NCBI GenBank assembly: GCA_022712075.1 | Contig: JALAHE010000188.1 | Span: 1 to 9,972, forward strand | DNA length: 9,972 nt | Reading direction: 5' to 3' | Source of the DNA: Galactobacter sp. | Lineage (GTDB): Bacteria > Actinomycetota > Actinomycetes > Actinomycetales > Micrococcaceae | Shown here: piece by piece, positions 1 to 6,485 of the stretch | How the letters are laid out: the number at the start of each line of letters is the position of its first letter | Numbering within the stretch: the stretch's first letter is position 1 | Made by a program: the position numbers and the translations under genes | The notes under the pieces: generated by a model | Database searches by the model: none | The model's input: only the letters and a program-made list of their open reading frames with translations | Told to the model about the DNA's origin: nothing

Positions 1-1958
1 ACGCGCGCATCCCCGCCCAGGACACGGGCAACACCGAGGCCGATTGGACCCCGCCCACCCTGACCCCGGGCCAGCCGGTCCCGGGCGAGCAGATCCTCCT
101 TGACGGCAACGCGCTCGCCGAGGGCCAGCCCTTCTTCTCCTTGGGCGGCCTCGACGTGAGCCGCGACGGCACGCTCCTGGCGTACGCCGTGGACAACGCC
201 GGCGACGAGCGCTTCACCCTGCGCCTCAGGGACCTGACGACGGGCGAGGACCTCCCCGACACGATCGAGGGCACCTTCTACGACCCGCAGCTCACGCCGG
301 ACGGCACGCGCGTCATCTACACCGTGGTGGACGCCTCCTGGCGCCCCGAAAAGCTCATGGTCCACGTGATCGGCACGGACCCGGCCGAGGACACCGTCCT
401 CTTCACGGAGACCGACCCCGGCATGTGGCTCGGCGCCTCCACCTCGCCGGACGGCGAGGACCTCGTCATCAACATCGGCAACGCCGAGTACGGCGAGAGC
501 TGGGTCTGGGCCGGCATGGACGCCGCCGCCGAGCCGGTCAAGGTGGTGCCGCGCGAAACGCGCACGCTGCACCAGGTCCTCCCCATCACGCTGGAGGGCC
601 AGCGCCGCCTCATCGTGCTCTCCGACCTCGATGCCCTCAACGGGCGCGTGGACCTCGCCCCGGCCGAGGGGGGCGAGCCCGCCGCCTGGACGCCGGTCCT
701 CCCGGCGCAGGACGAGGTGAAGTTCGGCGGCATCGAGGCCACGGCCACGCACCTCATCGTCTCGGTCCGCGAGGACACCGTCCCCCGCGTCTGGACCCTG
801 CCCCTGGCCGGCCTGGGCACGCCGGCCCAGGCGGCACCCTCGGCGCCGCTCGCCGCGGCGGAAGGCACCCAGGCGGAAGGCACCGAGGTGCCCGACGCCG
901 CCGCCCCCGGCCACGCGCCGTCGGGCACCGACACTGACGGCACCGGCAGCGTGGCCACCTCGGGCGAGGTGCCGCTCTCGGTGGCCTTCCGCTCCGCCGC
1001 CTTCGAGTCCCCGTACCTGCGCCTCGTGCGCGTGGGAGACCTGCTACCCGCCGAGGTCCACGACGTCCGCGCCGCCGACGGCGCCTCGCGCCTGCTCAAG
1101 ACCACGCCGGTGCGCCACGTGAACCTTGAGGACTACCGCGTGCACCGCGAGTGGGCCACGGCCCGCGACGGCGCCCGCATCCCGCTGACCGTGATGCACC
1201 ACCGCAGCGTCACGAACGACGGCACGGCCCCGCTGCAGGTCTACGGCTACGGCTCCTACGAGGCGAGCATGGACCCGGTCTTCGGCATCCCGCGCCTCTC
1301 GCTGCTCGATCGCGGCGTGGTCTACGCCGTGGCCCACATCCGCGGCGGCGGCGAGCGCGGCCGCGAGTGGTACCTGCAGGGCAAGAAACTCGCGAAGAAG
1401 AACACCTTCACCGACTTCGTCGACGCCACCGCCTGGCTGACCGAGAACGGCTGGGGCGATCCCGCGCGCGTCGCGGCCGTGGGCGGCAGCGCCGGCGGCC
1501 TGCTCATGGGCGCCATCGCCAACCTGGCCCCGGAGCGCTACGCGGCCATCGTGGCGCAGGTGCCCTTCGTTGACCCACTCACCTCCATCCTGGACCCCGA
1601 GCTGCCGCTCTCCGCCCTCGAGTGGGAGGAGTGGGGCAACCCCATCGAGGACGCCGAGGTCTACGCCTACATGAAGTCCTACTCCCCCTACGAGAACGTG
1701 GGCGCGCTGCCCTACCCGGCCATCGCCGCGCGCACCTCGCTCAACGACACGCGCGTGCTCTACGTGGAGCCCGCCAAGTGGGTGCAGGCCCTGCGCGAGA
1801 GCGGCACGGGCGGCCAGCCCATCGTCATGACGATCGAGATGGACGGCGGCCACGGCGGCGCCTCGGGGCGCTACGAGGGCTGGAAGGACCGCGCCTGGGA
1901 CAACGCCTTCGTCCTGACGCACCTGGGCGCCACGGCGCGCATCGCGCCGCTCGCCTGA
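1..1958 (+). CDS. ptrB: Oligopeptidase B (protease II), S9A serine peptidase, 5'-truncated by the window
   Basis: The reading frame is open from base 3 to the TGA at 1956-1958, so the N-terminus lies outside the window; the TTG at 141 is only an internal codon. Family role: cytosolic cleavage of short peptides after Arg or Lys by a lidded alpha/beta-hydrolase. The visible part begins in the seven-bladed propeller, with the typical LLDGNALAEG and the VSRDGTLLAYAVD blade. The C-terminal hydrolase domain holds the full triad: Ser in GGSAGG (codon 1488-1490), Asp in LNDTRV (codon 1746-1748) and His in GGHGG (codon 1851-1853). The oxyanion-side motif HIRGGGERGREWY and the ENGWGDP segment also match the family. 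Oddity: an Ala/Gly/Thr-rich linker of about 50 residues (roughly 812-963) interrupts the propeller. The gene appears to end in its own hairpin, so it is probably not co-transcribed with the next gene by design. Family assignment is firm; prolyl oligopeptidase is less likely. Confidence 0.93.
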   Translation, partial: ARIPAQDTGNTEADWTPPTLTPGQPVPGEQILLDGNALAEGQPFFSLGGLDVSRDGTLLAYAVDNAGDERFTLRLRDLTTGEDLPDTIEGTFYDPQLTPDGTRVIYTVVDASWRPEKLMVHVIGTDPAEDTVLFTETDPGMWLGASTSPDGEDLVINIGNAEYGESWVWAGMDAAAEPVKVVPRETRTLHQVLPITLEGQRRLIVLSDLDALNGRVDLAPAEGGEPAAWTPVLPAQDEVKFGGIEATATHLIVSVREDTVPRVWTLPLAGLGTPAQAAPSAPLAAAEGTQAEGTEVPDAAAPGHAPSGTDTDGTGSVATSGEVPLSVAFRSAAFESPYLRLVRVGDLLPAEVHDVRAADGASRLLKTTPVRHVNLEDYRVHREWATARDGARIPLTVMHHRSVTNDGTAPLQVYGYGSYEASMDPVFGIPRLSLLDRGVVYAVAHIRGGGERGREWYLQGKKLAKKNTFTDFVDATAWLTENGWGDPARVAAVGGSAGGLLMGAIANLAPERYAAIVAQVPFVDPLTSILDPELPLSALEWEEWGNPIEDAEVYAYMKSYSPYENVGALPYPAIAARTSLNDTRVLYVEPAKWVQALRESGTGGQPIVMTIEMDGGHGGASGRYEGWKDRAWDNAFVLTHLGATARIAPLA

Positions 1959-1993
1959 GCCGCACCGGGGAGGCGCCGCTCCCCCACCCCTGA

Positions 1994-2030
1994 CCGCCGC
2001 GGGCCCTTCATCTCGAGGGGCCCGTGGCGG
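1994..2030 (+). terminator. Hairpin after ptrB, abutting the next start codon
   Basis: The arms 1994-2006 and 2018-2030 are complementary over 13 bp with one G-U pair and an 11-nt loop. It lies 35 bp after the ptrB stop. There is no T-run after it, so it may be a weak or L-shaped actinobacterial terminator. Alternatively it is a structure affecting translation of the gene starting at 2032, because the only SD-like GAGGGG (2015-2020) straddles the loop and 3' arm. Confidence 0.55.
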
Positions 2031-2031
2031 C

Positions 2032-2784
2032 ATGATGGGCGCCATGTGGTTCAAGGACCTGCTCGCGACCTTCCGTCCCGGAGCGAGCGAGAAGGACGGC
2101 CCGCTGCCGCCGCTGTTGCTCGCCCTGACCCTGCTCACGGGGCTCGTCGACGCCCTGTCCTACCTCGTCCTCGGCCACGTGTTTGTTGCAAACATGACCG
2201 GCAACGTGGTCTTCCTCGGCTTCGCCCTGCCCGGCGTGGGCGGCTTCTGGGCGCCCGCCTCGATCGCCGCCATCGCCGCCTTCGGGCTCGGCGCCCTGGC
2301 GGGCGGGCGCTGGATCGCGCCGGGCAGGTTGCCGCGGGCGGCGGCCCTCTGGCGCACGACGGCGTGCCAGGCCTTGTTGGGGCTGCTCGCCTGGGTCGCG
2401 TGGGCCGTGAGCGCCGGGACGGCCCCTGGCGGGGCCGTTGCTGGCACCCTCGCCTCGCTTCTCGTGATCGTTCCCCTCGCCGTGGCGATGGGCCTGCAGA
2501 ACCACACGGCGAGGTCCCTCAAGGTCGCCGACCTCACCACCACGGTGCTCACGCTGACGATCACGGGACTCTTCGCCGACTCCTCCGGCCCGGGCGGCAC
2601 CCCACATCAGGGGCGCCGCCTCCTGTCCATCCTGGCGATGGGTGTGGGCGCCGGCCTCGGGGCCTGGGCCGTCCTCGGCGGGCTCACCTGGCTCGTCTTT
2701 CTCGGCTGCGTTCTGCTCCCCGCGGCCGTCGCCGTGGCCGCCTGGCTGGCCGGGCGCTCGGCGCCCGCTTGGAGCGTGTCCTAG
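2032..2784 (+). CDS. DUF1275 (YoaK-like) family integral membrane protein
   Basis: A 250-residue hydrophobic protein with about six membrane segments. The family signature is clear near the N-terminus: GLVDALSYLVLGHVFVANMT (residues 37-56, followed by GN), then a Gly/Ala-rich helix and the LGALAGGR turn (about 86-93). Further family-like features are a GLQNHTARSL segment in the middle and the hydrophobic hairpin at 205-243. Length is normal for DUF1275. The biochemical role of the family is unknown to me; a transport or membrane-stress role has no support from this sequence. Start choice is uncertain. ATGs at 2032, 2035 and 2044 are all in frame, and the only purine-rich tract (GAGGGG, 2015-2020) is 11 bases upstream of 2032. 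The gene stands between the ptrB hairpin and the paa promoter, so it looks monocistronic. Confidence 0.85.
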   Translation: MMGAMWFKDLLATFRPGASEKDGPLPPLLLALTLLTGLVDALSYLVLGHVFVANMTGNVVFLGFALPGVGGFWAPASIAAIAAFGLGALAGGRWIAPGRLPRAAALWRTTACQALLGLLAWVAWAVSAGTAPGGAVAGTLASLLVIVPLAVAMGLQNHTARSLKVADLTTTVLTLTITGLFADSSGPGGTPHQGRRLLSILAMGVGAGLGAWAVLGGLTWLVFLGCVLLPAAVAVAAWLAGRSAPAWSVS

Positions 2785-2795
2785 CCACCCGCCGT

Positions 2796-2810
2796 CGGGC
2801 GTTGCGCCCG
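2796..2810 (+). terminator. Small GC hairpin after the DUF1275 gene
   Basis: A 6-bp perfect stem (2796-2801 with 2805-2810) with a 3-nt loop lies just after the stop at 2784. There is no T-tract. It is a weak terminator candidate at best. Confidence 0.3.
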
Positions 2811-2821
2811 TCACCCGATGC

Positions 2822-2837
2822 TGTGACGCTTGACACA
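2822..2837 (+). promoter_or_regulatory. CRP/GlxR-like cAMP-regulator site overlapping the paa -35
   Basis: The 16-mer TGTGACGCTTGACACA fits the TGTGA-N6-TCACA layout of the CRP/GlxR family with a single mismatch (A for T at the first base of the second half-site). It overlaps the -35 hexamer of the paaI promoter. The same bases also sit in an imperfect dyad, GTGA-c-GCTTG-aca-CAAGC-a-TCAC (2823-2845). From memory, GlxR takes part in control of the paa operon in Corynebacterium glutamicum; its action here is inference. Confidence 0.4.
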
Positions 2838-2857
2838 AGCATCACCTGGGGCATAAC
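2830..2857 (+). promoter_or_regulatory. Promoter of the paaI-paaK operon
   Basis: A perfect -35 hexamer TTGACA (2830-2835) is followed after 16 bp by CATAAC (2852-2857), a 4/6 match to the -10 consensus. Transcription would start near 2864, giving a leader of about 65 nt before paaI. The region is visibly less GC-rich than its surroundings, which supports a promoter. Confidence 0.6.
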
Positions 2858-2872
2858 TTCCAGTTACTGACA

Positions 2873-2884
2873 GACCGTTCGGTC
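2873..2884 (+). promoter_or_regulatory. PaaR-type TetR operator
   Basis: GACCGTTCGGTC is a perfect inverted repeat (5-bp arms around TT) lying just downstream of the predicted -10. It resembles the ACCG/CGGT-type palindromes bound by actinobacterial PaaR and related TetR repressors upstream of paa genes. Its place at the start of the transcript suits repression by roadblock or occlusion. The paaR gene itself is only about 2 kb downstream. Confidence 0.65.
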
Positions 2885-2929
2885 ATTAAAGGGCGCCCGC
2901 GTCCTGAGCCGCCGCAGGGAAGGAAGCGC

Positions 2930-3394
2930 ATGAGCGCAGAAGCCACGGAACTGGGTGCCCGCCTCGGCGAGCAGCACAAGATCCTCGAGTTCGATCACTG
3001 CTCGCACTGGCTCGGCGTTGAACCCGTGGAGGTCGAGGACGGCCGCGTCGTCATCGAGATGACCCTGCGCAAGGAGATGCTCAACGGCTTCGGCATCGCC
3101 CAGGGCGGCATGCTCTTCACCTTCGCCGACGTGGCGTTTGCCATGGCCTGCAACGAGCCGGAGGGCGCCGAGGACCACTACACCGTGGCCCAGGGCGCCG
3201 ACGTCAACTTCCTGCGCCCCGGCCAGCCCGGCCGCCCCATTCGCGCCACCGCCGTGCGCCGCGTCCAGCAGGGGCGCAGCGGCCTGTACGACATCACCGT
3301 CACGCAGGAAAACGCCGACGGCTCCGTCTCCACCCTCCTGGAGTTCCGCGGTCGCTCCCGCACCGTGATGGGCGCCCCGCCCATCGTTCGCTAG
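2930..3394 (+). CDS. paaI: PaaI-type acyl-CoA (hydroxyphenylacetyl-CoA) thioesterase, hotdog fold
   Basis: A 154-residue cytosolic hotdog-fold thioesterase of normal PaaI length. In the family it hydrolyses phenylacetyl-CoA and ring-hydroxylated CoA esters, which frees CoA when the pathway stalls. Signature: LNGFGIAQGGMLFTFADVAF (residues 51-70) followed by ACN, with the conserved Asn52 and catalytic Asp67, then DVNFLRPGQPG and the late strand SGLYDITVTQEN. The usual His of the HGG motif is replaced by Gln58; Asn52 and Asp67 keep their normal 15-residue spacing. The start is set by the strong SD tract AGGGAAGGAAG (2916-2926) just before ATG 2930. It is the first gene after the PaaR-type operator and is followed 109 bp later by paaK, so both are probably induced together. 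Confidence 0.9.
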   Translation: MSAEATELGARLGEQHKILEFDHCSHWLGVEPVEVEDGRVVIEMTLRKEMLNGFGIAQGGMLFTFADVAFAMACNEPEGAEDHYTVAQGADVNFLRPGQPGRPIRATAVRRVQQGRSGLYDITVTQENADGSVSTLLEFRGRSRTVMGAPPIVR

Positions 3395-3503
3395 GCCCCG
3401 CACCTTCACCACCCGCGGTTCCCTCACCGCACACCGGCCGGCGGTTCGTTCCCACCGGCGCCCACCCGCACGCAAGACACGCAAGATCCAGGAAGGCTCA
3501 ACG

Positions 3504-4820
3504 ATGACCTCCAAGAACACCACCTCCACCGAGAACGGCCTCGATCCCGAAGAGACGATGAGCCGCGATCAGATCGAGGCCATCCAGACGGAGCGCACCG
3601 CGGCGATCCTGGACTACGCGTACAACCGCGTGCCGCTGTACAAGAAGAAGTTCGACGATCACGGGGTGCACCCCTCCGACTTCGTGGAGCTCGCCGACCT
3701 GGCCAAGTTCCCGTTCACGTCCAAGGAGGACCTGCGCGAGACCTACCCGTTTGGCATGTTTGCCGTGCCGCGCGAGGAGGTCGTGCGCATCCACGCCTCC
3801 TCCGGCACCACCGGCCGTGCCACCGTGGTGGGCTACACGCAGCAGGACCTCGACGACTGGGCCAAGCTCGGCGCGCGTTGCTTCCGCCTCTCCGGCGTGC
3901 AGCGCGGCTGGCGCGTGCACAACGCCTACGGGTACGGCCTCTTCACGGGCGGCCTCGGCGCGCACGCCGCGATCGAGCGCGCCGGCGCCACGGTCATCCC
4001 CATGTCCGGCGGCCAGACCGAGAAGCAGATCACGCTGATCCAGGACTTCCAGCCCGAGGCCATCGCCTGCACGCCCACCTACCTGCTCACCATCGGTGAC
4101 GCCATGCAGCGCCAGGGCCTCGACCCGCGCAAGACCTCCGTCAAGGTCGCGGTGCTCGGCGCCGAGCCGTGGACGCAGGAGATGCGCGAGGAGCTCGAGG
4201 ACATGTGGGACATCGACGCGTGCGACATCTACGGCCTCTCCGAGGTCATGGGCCCCGGCGTGGCCGGCGAGTCCAACCTCACCAAGGACGGCTCGCACAT
4301 CTGGGAGGACCACTTCCGCCCCGAGATCATCGACGCCTTCGATGAGCGCCGCGTCATGGCCGACGGCGAGTCCGGCGAGCTGGTCTTCACGACGCTGACC
4401 AAGCAGGCCCTGCCGATCATCCGCTACCGCACGCACGACCTGACGACGTTGCTCCCCGGCACGGCCCGCCCCGGCCACCGCCGCATGGGCCGCATCACGG
4501 GCCGCAGCGACGACATGATCATCCTGCGCGGTGTGAACCTCTTCCCCACGCAGATTGAGGAGCTCGTGCTGAAGGTTGACGGCCTCTCGCCGCACTTCCA
4601 GCTGGAGATCACCCGCCCGGGCCGCATGGACCAGCTGGCCGTGAAGGTGGAGCGCCGCGAGGACTGCTCCACCGACCGCGCCCGCGCCGCGGCCGGCGAG
4701 CTGCAGAAGCTCATCAAGATCCACATCGGCTCCAGCTGCGCCATCGACGTCGTGGATCCGGGCGCCCTGGTCCGTTCCGTCGGCAAGCTGCGCCGCGTGT
4801 ACGACCTGCGCAACCAGTAG
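3504..4820 (+). CDS. paaK: Phenylacetate-CoA ligase (AMP-forming)
   Basis: A 438-residue enzyme that converts phenylacetate, ATP and CoA to phenylacetyl-CoA, AMP and PPi, the entry step of aerobic phenylacetate catabolism in the cytosol. Full length for the family. Motifs in order: FPFTSKEDLRETYPFGMFAV (69-88), the P-loop SSGTTGR (99-105), a substrate/nucleotide region with YGYGLFTGG (142-150), IYGLSEVMGPGVAGE (242-256), RYRTHD (307-312), GRSDDMIILRGVNLFP (333-348) and the C-terminal catalytic-lysine region SVGKLRR (Lys428). ATG 3504 is chosen because AGGAAGG (3490-3496) lies 7 bases upstream. No promoter or operator is visible in the 109-bp gap after paaI, so it probably shares that promoter. 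Transcription ends at the perfect terminator starting 8 bp after the stop. Confidence 0.96.
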   Translation: MTSKNTTSTENGLDPEETMSRDQIEAIQTERTAAILDYAYNRVPLYKKKFDDHGVHPSDFVELADLAKFPFTSKEDLRETYPFGMFAVPREEVVRIHASSGTTGRATVVGYTQQDLDDWAKLGARCFRLSGVQRGWRVHNAYGYGLFTGGLGAHAAIERAGATVIPMSGGQTEKQITLIQDFQPEAIACTPTYLLTIGDAMQRQGLDPRKTSVKVAVLGAEPWTQEMREELEDMWDIDACDIYGLSEVMGPGVAGESNLTKDGSHIWEDHFRPEIIDAFDERRVMADGESGELVFTTLTKQALPIIRYRTHDLTTLLPGTARPGHRRMGRITGRSDDMIILRGVNLFPTQIEELVLKVDGLSPHFQLEITRPGRMDQLAVKVERREDCSTDRARAAAGELQKLIKIHIGSSCAIDVVDPGALVRSVGKLRRVYDLRNQ

Positions 4821-4828
4821 ATCGATAG

Positions 4829-4868
4829 CGCAAGGCGGGGTGGGCAGGTGCCCACCCCGCCTTGCGTT
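4829..4868 (+). terminator. Strong terminator after paaK
   Basis: A perfect 17-bp stem (4829-4845 with 4850-4866) with an AGGT loop is followed by TT. It separates paaIK from paaR, so paaR is either read through at low level or has its own weak promoter in 4867-4909, where I see no clear hexamers. Confidence 0.9.
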
Positions 4869-4894
4869 ACAGACGACACCCGGCCATCAACCGT

Positions 4895-4900
4895 GGGAGG
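4895..4900 (+). promoter_or_regulatory. Ribosome binding site fixing the paaR start
   Basis: GGGAGG lies 9 bases before ATG 4910. It rules out the upstream in-frame TTG at 4862, which is inside the 3' arm of the paaK terminator. Confidence 0.7.
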
Positions 4901-4909
4901 ATCACCCCT

Positions 4910-5548
4910 ATGCCCTCCATCACCAGCCCAGGAACCGCGGCGTCCGCGTCCGCCTCACACGGCGCCAAGCGCGGCCGCCCGGGCTACGACCAGGCCACCG
5001 TGCTCAAGATCGCGGTGCAGGCGTTTACCGAGTTCGGCTACGACGCCACGAGCATGGGGATGCTGGCCGAGCGCCTGGGCATCTCCAAGTCGGCGATCTA
5101 CCACCACGTGCCCTCCAAGGTCGAGATCCTGCGCCTGGCCCTCGACTCGGCCCTGACGCCCCTCGAGGCCGTGTTCACCGACGCCGCGGACGCCTCCGGG
5201 ACCGCCCTCGAGCGCCTGCGCGGCGCCGTGAGCGGCACCCTCAAGGTGCTCTTCGAGCAGCAGACCTCCGTCACGCTGCTGCTGCGCCTGCGCGGCAACT
5301 CCGAGGTGGAGCTCGCCGCGATGGAGCGCCGCCGCGCGCTCGACCGCCACGCGGCCACCCTCGTGAGCGCGGCGCAGGAGGAGGGCTCCGTGCGCTCCGA
5401 TCTGGCCGCCACCACCGTGGCCCGCTTCCTCTTCGGTACGGTCAACTCCCTCACCGAGTGGTACCGCCCGGGCGGCAACGTCTCCGAGGCGGAGGCCGAG
5501 CGCACCATCCTCGCCATCCTCTTCGACGGCCTGGTCCCGCGCCCCTGA
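4910..5548 (+). CDS. paaR: TetR-family repressor of phenylacetate genes (PaaR)
   Basis: A 212-residue TetR regulator. The N-terminal helix-turn-helix domain spans about residues 27-75: VLKIAVQAFTEFGYDATSMG (31-50), then MLAERLGISKSAIYHHVPSK (51-70), a classic TetR HTH and close to the PaaR pattern (SIYHHV). The C-terminal all-helical part (about 80-212) would carry the ligand pocket and dimer interface. In PaaR the inducer is phenylacetyl-CoA, the product of the adjacent PaaK. A basic Ser/Ala-rich N-terminal arm (1-25, ending KRGRP) precedes the HTH. Context is the main reason for the PaaR call: it sits directly after paaI-paaK, and a GACCG/CGGTC palindrome overlaps the start of that operon. 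No copy of the palindrome is visible upstream of paaR, so autoregulation through this site is not evident. Another ligand remains possible. Confidence 0.88.
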   Translation: MPSITSPGTAASASASHGAKRGRPGYDQATVLKIAVQAFTEFGYDATSMGMLAERLGISKSAIYHHVPSKVEILRLALDSALTPLEAVFTDAADASGTALERLRGAVSGTLKVLFEQQTSVTLLLRLRGNSEVELAAMERRRALDRHAATLVSAAQEEGSVRSDLAATTVARFLFGTVNSLTEWYRPGGNVSEAEAERTILAILFDGLVPRP

Positions 5549-5555
5549 AGCTGAG

Positions 5556-5565
5556 AAAGCGCTTT
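5556..5565 (+). promoter_or_regulatory. Perfect palindrome AAAGCGCTTT downstream of paaR
   Basis: A 10-bp perfect palindrome in an AT-richer patch between the paaR stop and its terminator. It resembles the core of LacI/GalR-type operators. It may be chance, or part of control of the next gene. Confidence 0.25.
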
Positions 5566-5571
5566 GCACCG

Positions 5572-5606
5572 GCGCCCCGACCCCGCGTGGGTCGGGGCGC
5601 TTGTTC
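5572..5606 (+). terminator. Intrinsic terminator after paaR
   Basis: A perfect 12-bp GC-rich stem (5572-5583 with 5589-5600) with a 5-nt CGCGT loop is followed by the T-rich TTGTTC. Confidence 0.9.
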
Positions 5607-5615
5607 TATGCCCCG

Positions 5616-5671
5616 TAGAATGGCCGGTGGCCTGTGCCGTGCGCGGGCCACCGATGACGATTCTCGAGAAG
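5616..5671 (+). promoter_or_regulatory. Leader region of the PnuC-like gene with -10-like box, hairpin and palindrome
   Basis: TAGAAT (5616-5621) is a good -10 match (5/6), without a recognisable -35 upstream. It is followed by an 8-bp hairpin (5625-5632 with 5646-5653, 13-nt loop) and the perfect palindrome TTCTCGAGAA (5661-5670) just before the start codon. The -10 call is tentative; the dyads are exact. Confidence 0.35.
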
Positions 5672-5684
5672 AGCTAGGCAGCGC

Positions 5685-6485
5685 GTGAACGACCTGATCA
5701 TGACCCTCACGGGGGCGGAAGCCGGCACGACCACCGCAACGGTGTTCCTGCTGACGATGCTCTCGAGCCTGTTCCTTGCGGTGGGCAATGTGTTCCTGGC
5801 GCGCCGCAACGACCTCGGCTGGTGGTTCTACCTGCTCGGCGTCTTCGCGGGCCCGCTGTTCGTTGCCCTGTACCCGGGGCAGAACGACTACTGGTTGCTC
5901 CTCGGGGCCGCCCCGCAGGTGATCGCCGGCGCCGTGGGCCTGTGGGCCTTCTCGCGCTCCAGCCTGCGCGGGCGCTTCACGCGCCGCGTGAAGAACGCCG
6001 AGTTCTCCGTGGCCGCCCTCATCCTCTTTGTGGTCCTGGTCCTCGTCATCACCCTCCTGCAGTTCGGCGAGGCGATCACCGCCCCGCGCGTGCTCTTCGC
6101 GACGCTGAGCAACCCCGGCATGATCACGCCGTGGCTCAACGCCCTCTGCACCGCGCTGCTCACGGTCTCGATTGCCTACCTCGGCTTTGGCGCCCGCTGG
6201 GCCTGGGGCACGCTCGCCCTGGCCGGCGCCGGCCTGTCGGCGCTCACGACGTTGCAGCCGGTCCTCTCCGGCGCCGGTGAACCGCTCTTCGGCCTGCTCT
6301 TCGGCTACGTCCTGATCTTCATCACGGCCCTCTACGGTCTCTTCGCGTGGGGCACCCCGGTGCCCGCCGCCGAGGAGGACGCGGCTAAGGAGGCGGAGGC
6401 CGAGGCCAGCGCCGACGAACTTGACCGCGCCGAGGCCGAGCGCGCCGTCGCCGAGGAGGACGCCGCCGAGTCCAAGCGCGACTGA
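5685..6485 (+). CDS. Multi-pass membrane protein, probably PnuC-like vitamin (nicotinamide riboside) transporter
   Basis: A 266-residue protein with about seven predicted membrane helices (roughly 18-38, 46-63, 70-90, 107-126, 150-168, 172-192 and 201-222). Two stretches recall PnuC: GNVFLARRNDLGWWFYLLGV (34-53, ahead of FAGPLFVAL), with a loop Tyr and a Gly-Leu-Trp at 85-87; and the second half with PWLNALCTALL (149-159), RWAWG (171-175) and the terminal helix ending LYGLFAWG. PnuC proteins move nicotinamide riboside or related vitamins by facilitated diffusion, with trapping by a kinase; no such kinase gene is nearby. The last 38 residues form an Ala/Glu/Asp-rich soluble tail (from about 228) that is not a PnuC feature. 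GTG 5685 follows a weak AGG (5676-5678); ATG 5700 is an alternative. The membrane nature is certain, the PnuC assignment moderate. Confidence 0.6.
   Translation: MNDLIMTLTGAEAGTTTATVFLLTMLSSLFLAVGNVFLARRNDLGWWFYLLGVFAGPLFVALYPGQNDYWLLLGAAPQVIAGAVGLWAFSRSSLRGRFTRRVKNAEFSVAALILFVVLVLVITLLQFGEAITAPRVLFATLSNPGMITPWLNALCTALLTVSIAYLGFGARWAWGTLALAGAGLSALTTLQPVLSGAGEPLFGLLFGYVLIFITALYGLFAWGTPVPAAEEDAAKEAEAEASADELDRAEAERAVAEEDAAESKRD

Noticed and set aside
425..937. Second-frame Arg-rich ORF inside ptrB; similar ones at 1151-1573 and 2046-2870
   Set aside because: Arg/Gly/Pro-rich out-of-frame products typical of +1 frames in GC-rich genes; no start signals.
1044..2138. Minus-strand frame of 364 codons; similar ones at 3498-4724 and 5451-6701
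   Set aside because: They are shadows opposite strongly recognised genes (ptrB, paaK, paaR/PnuC-like), and no start signals were seen.
2822..2845. Reading TGTGA...TCAC (2822-2845) as one CRP site
   Set aside because: The half-sites are 13 bases apart rather than 6. The tighter TGTGA-N6-ACACA version at 2822-2837 is the better candidate.
4862..4909. Upstream TTG start extending paaR by 16 residues
   Set aside because: It lies inside the paaK terminator stem and has no SD. ATG 4910 has GGGAGG at 4895-4900.
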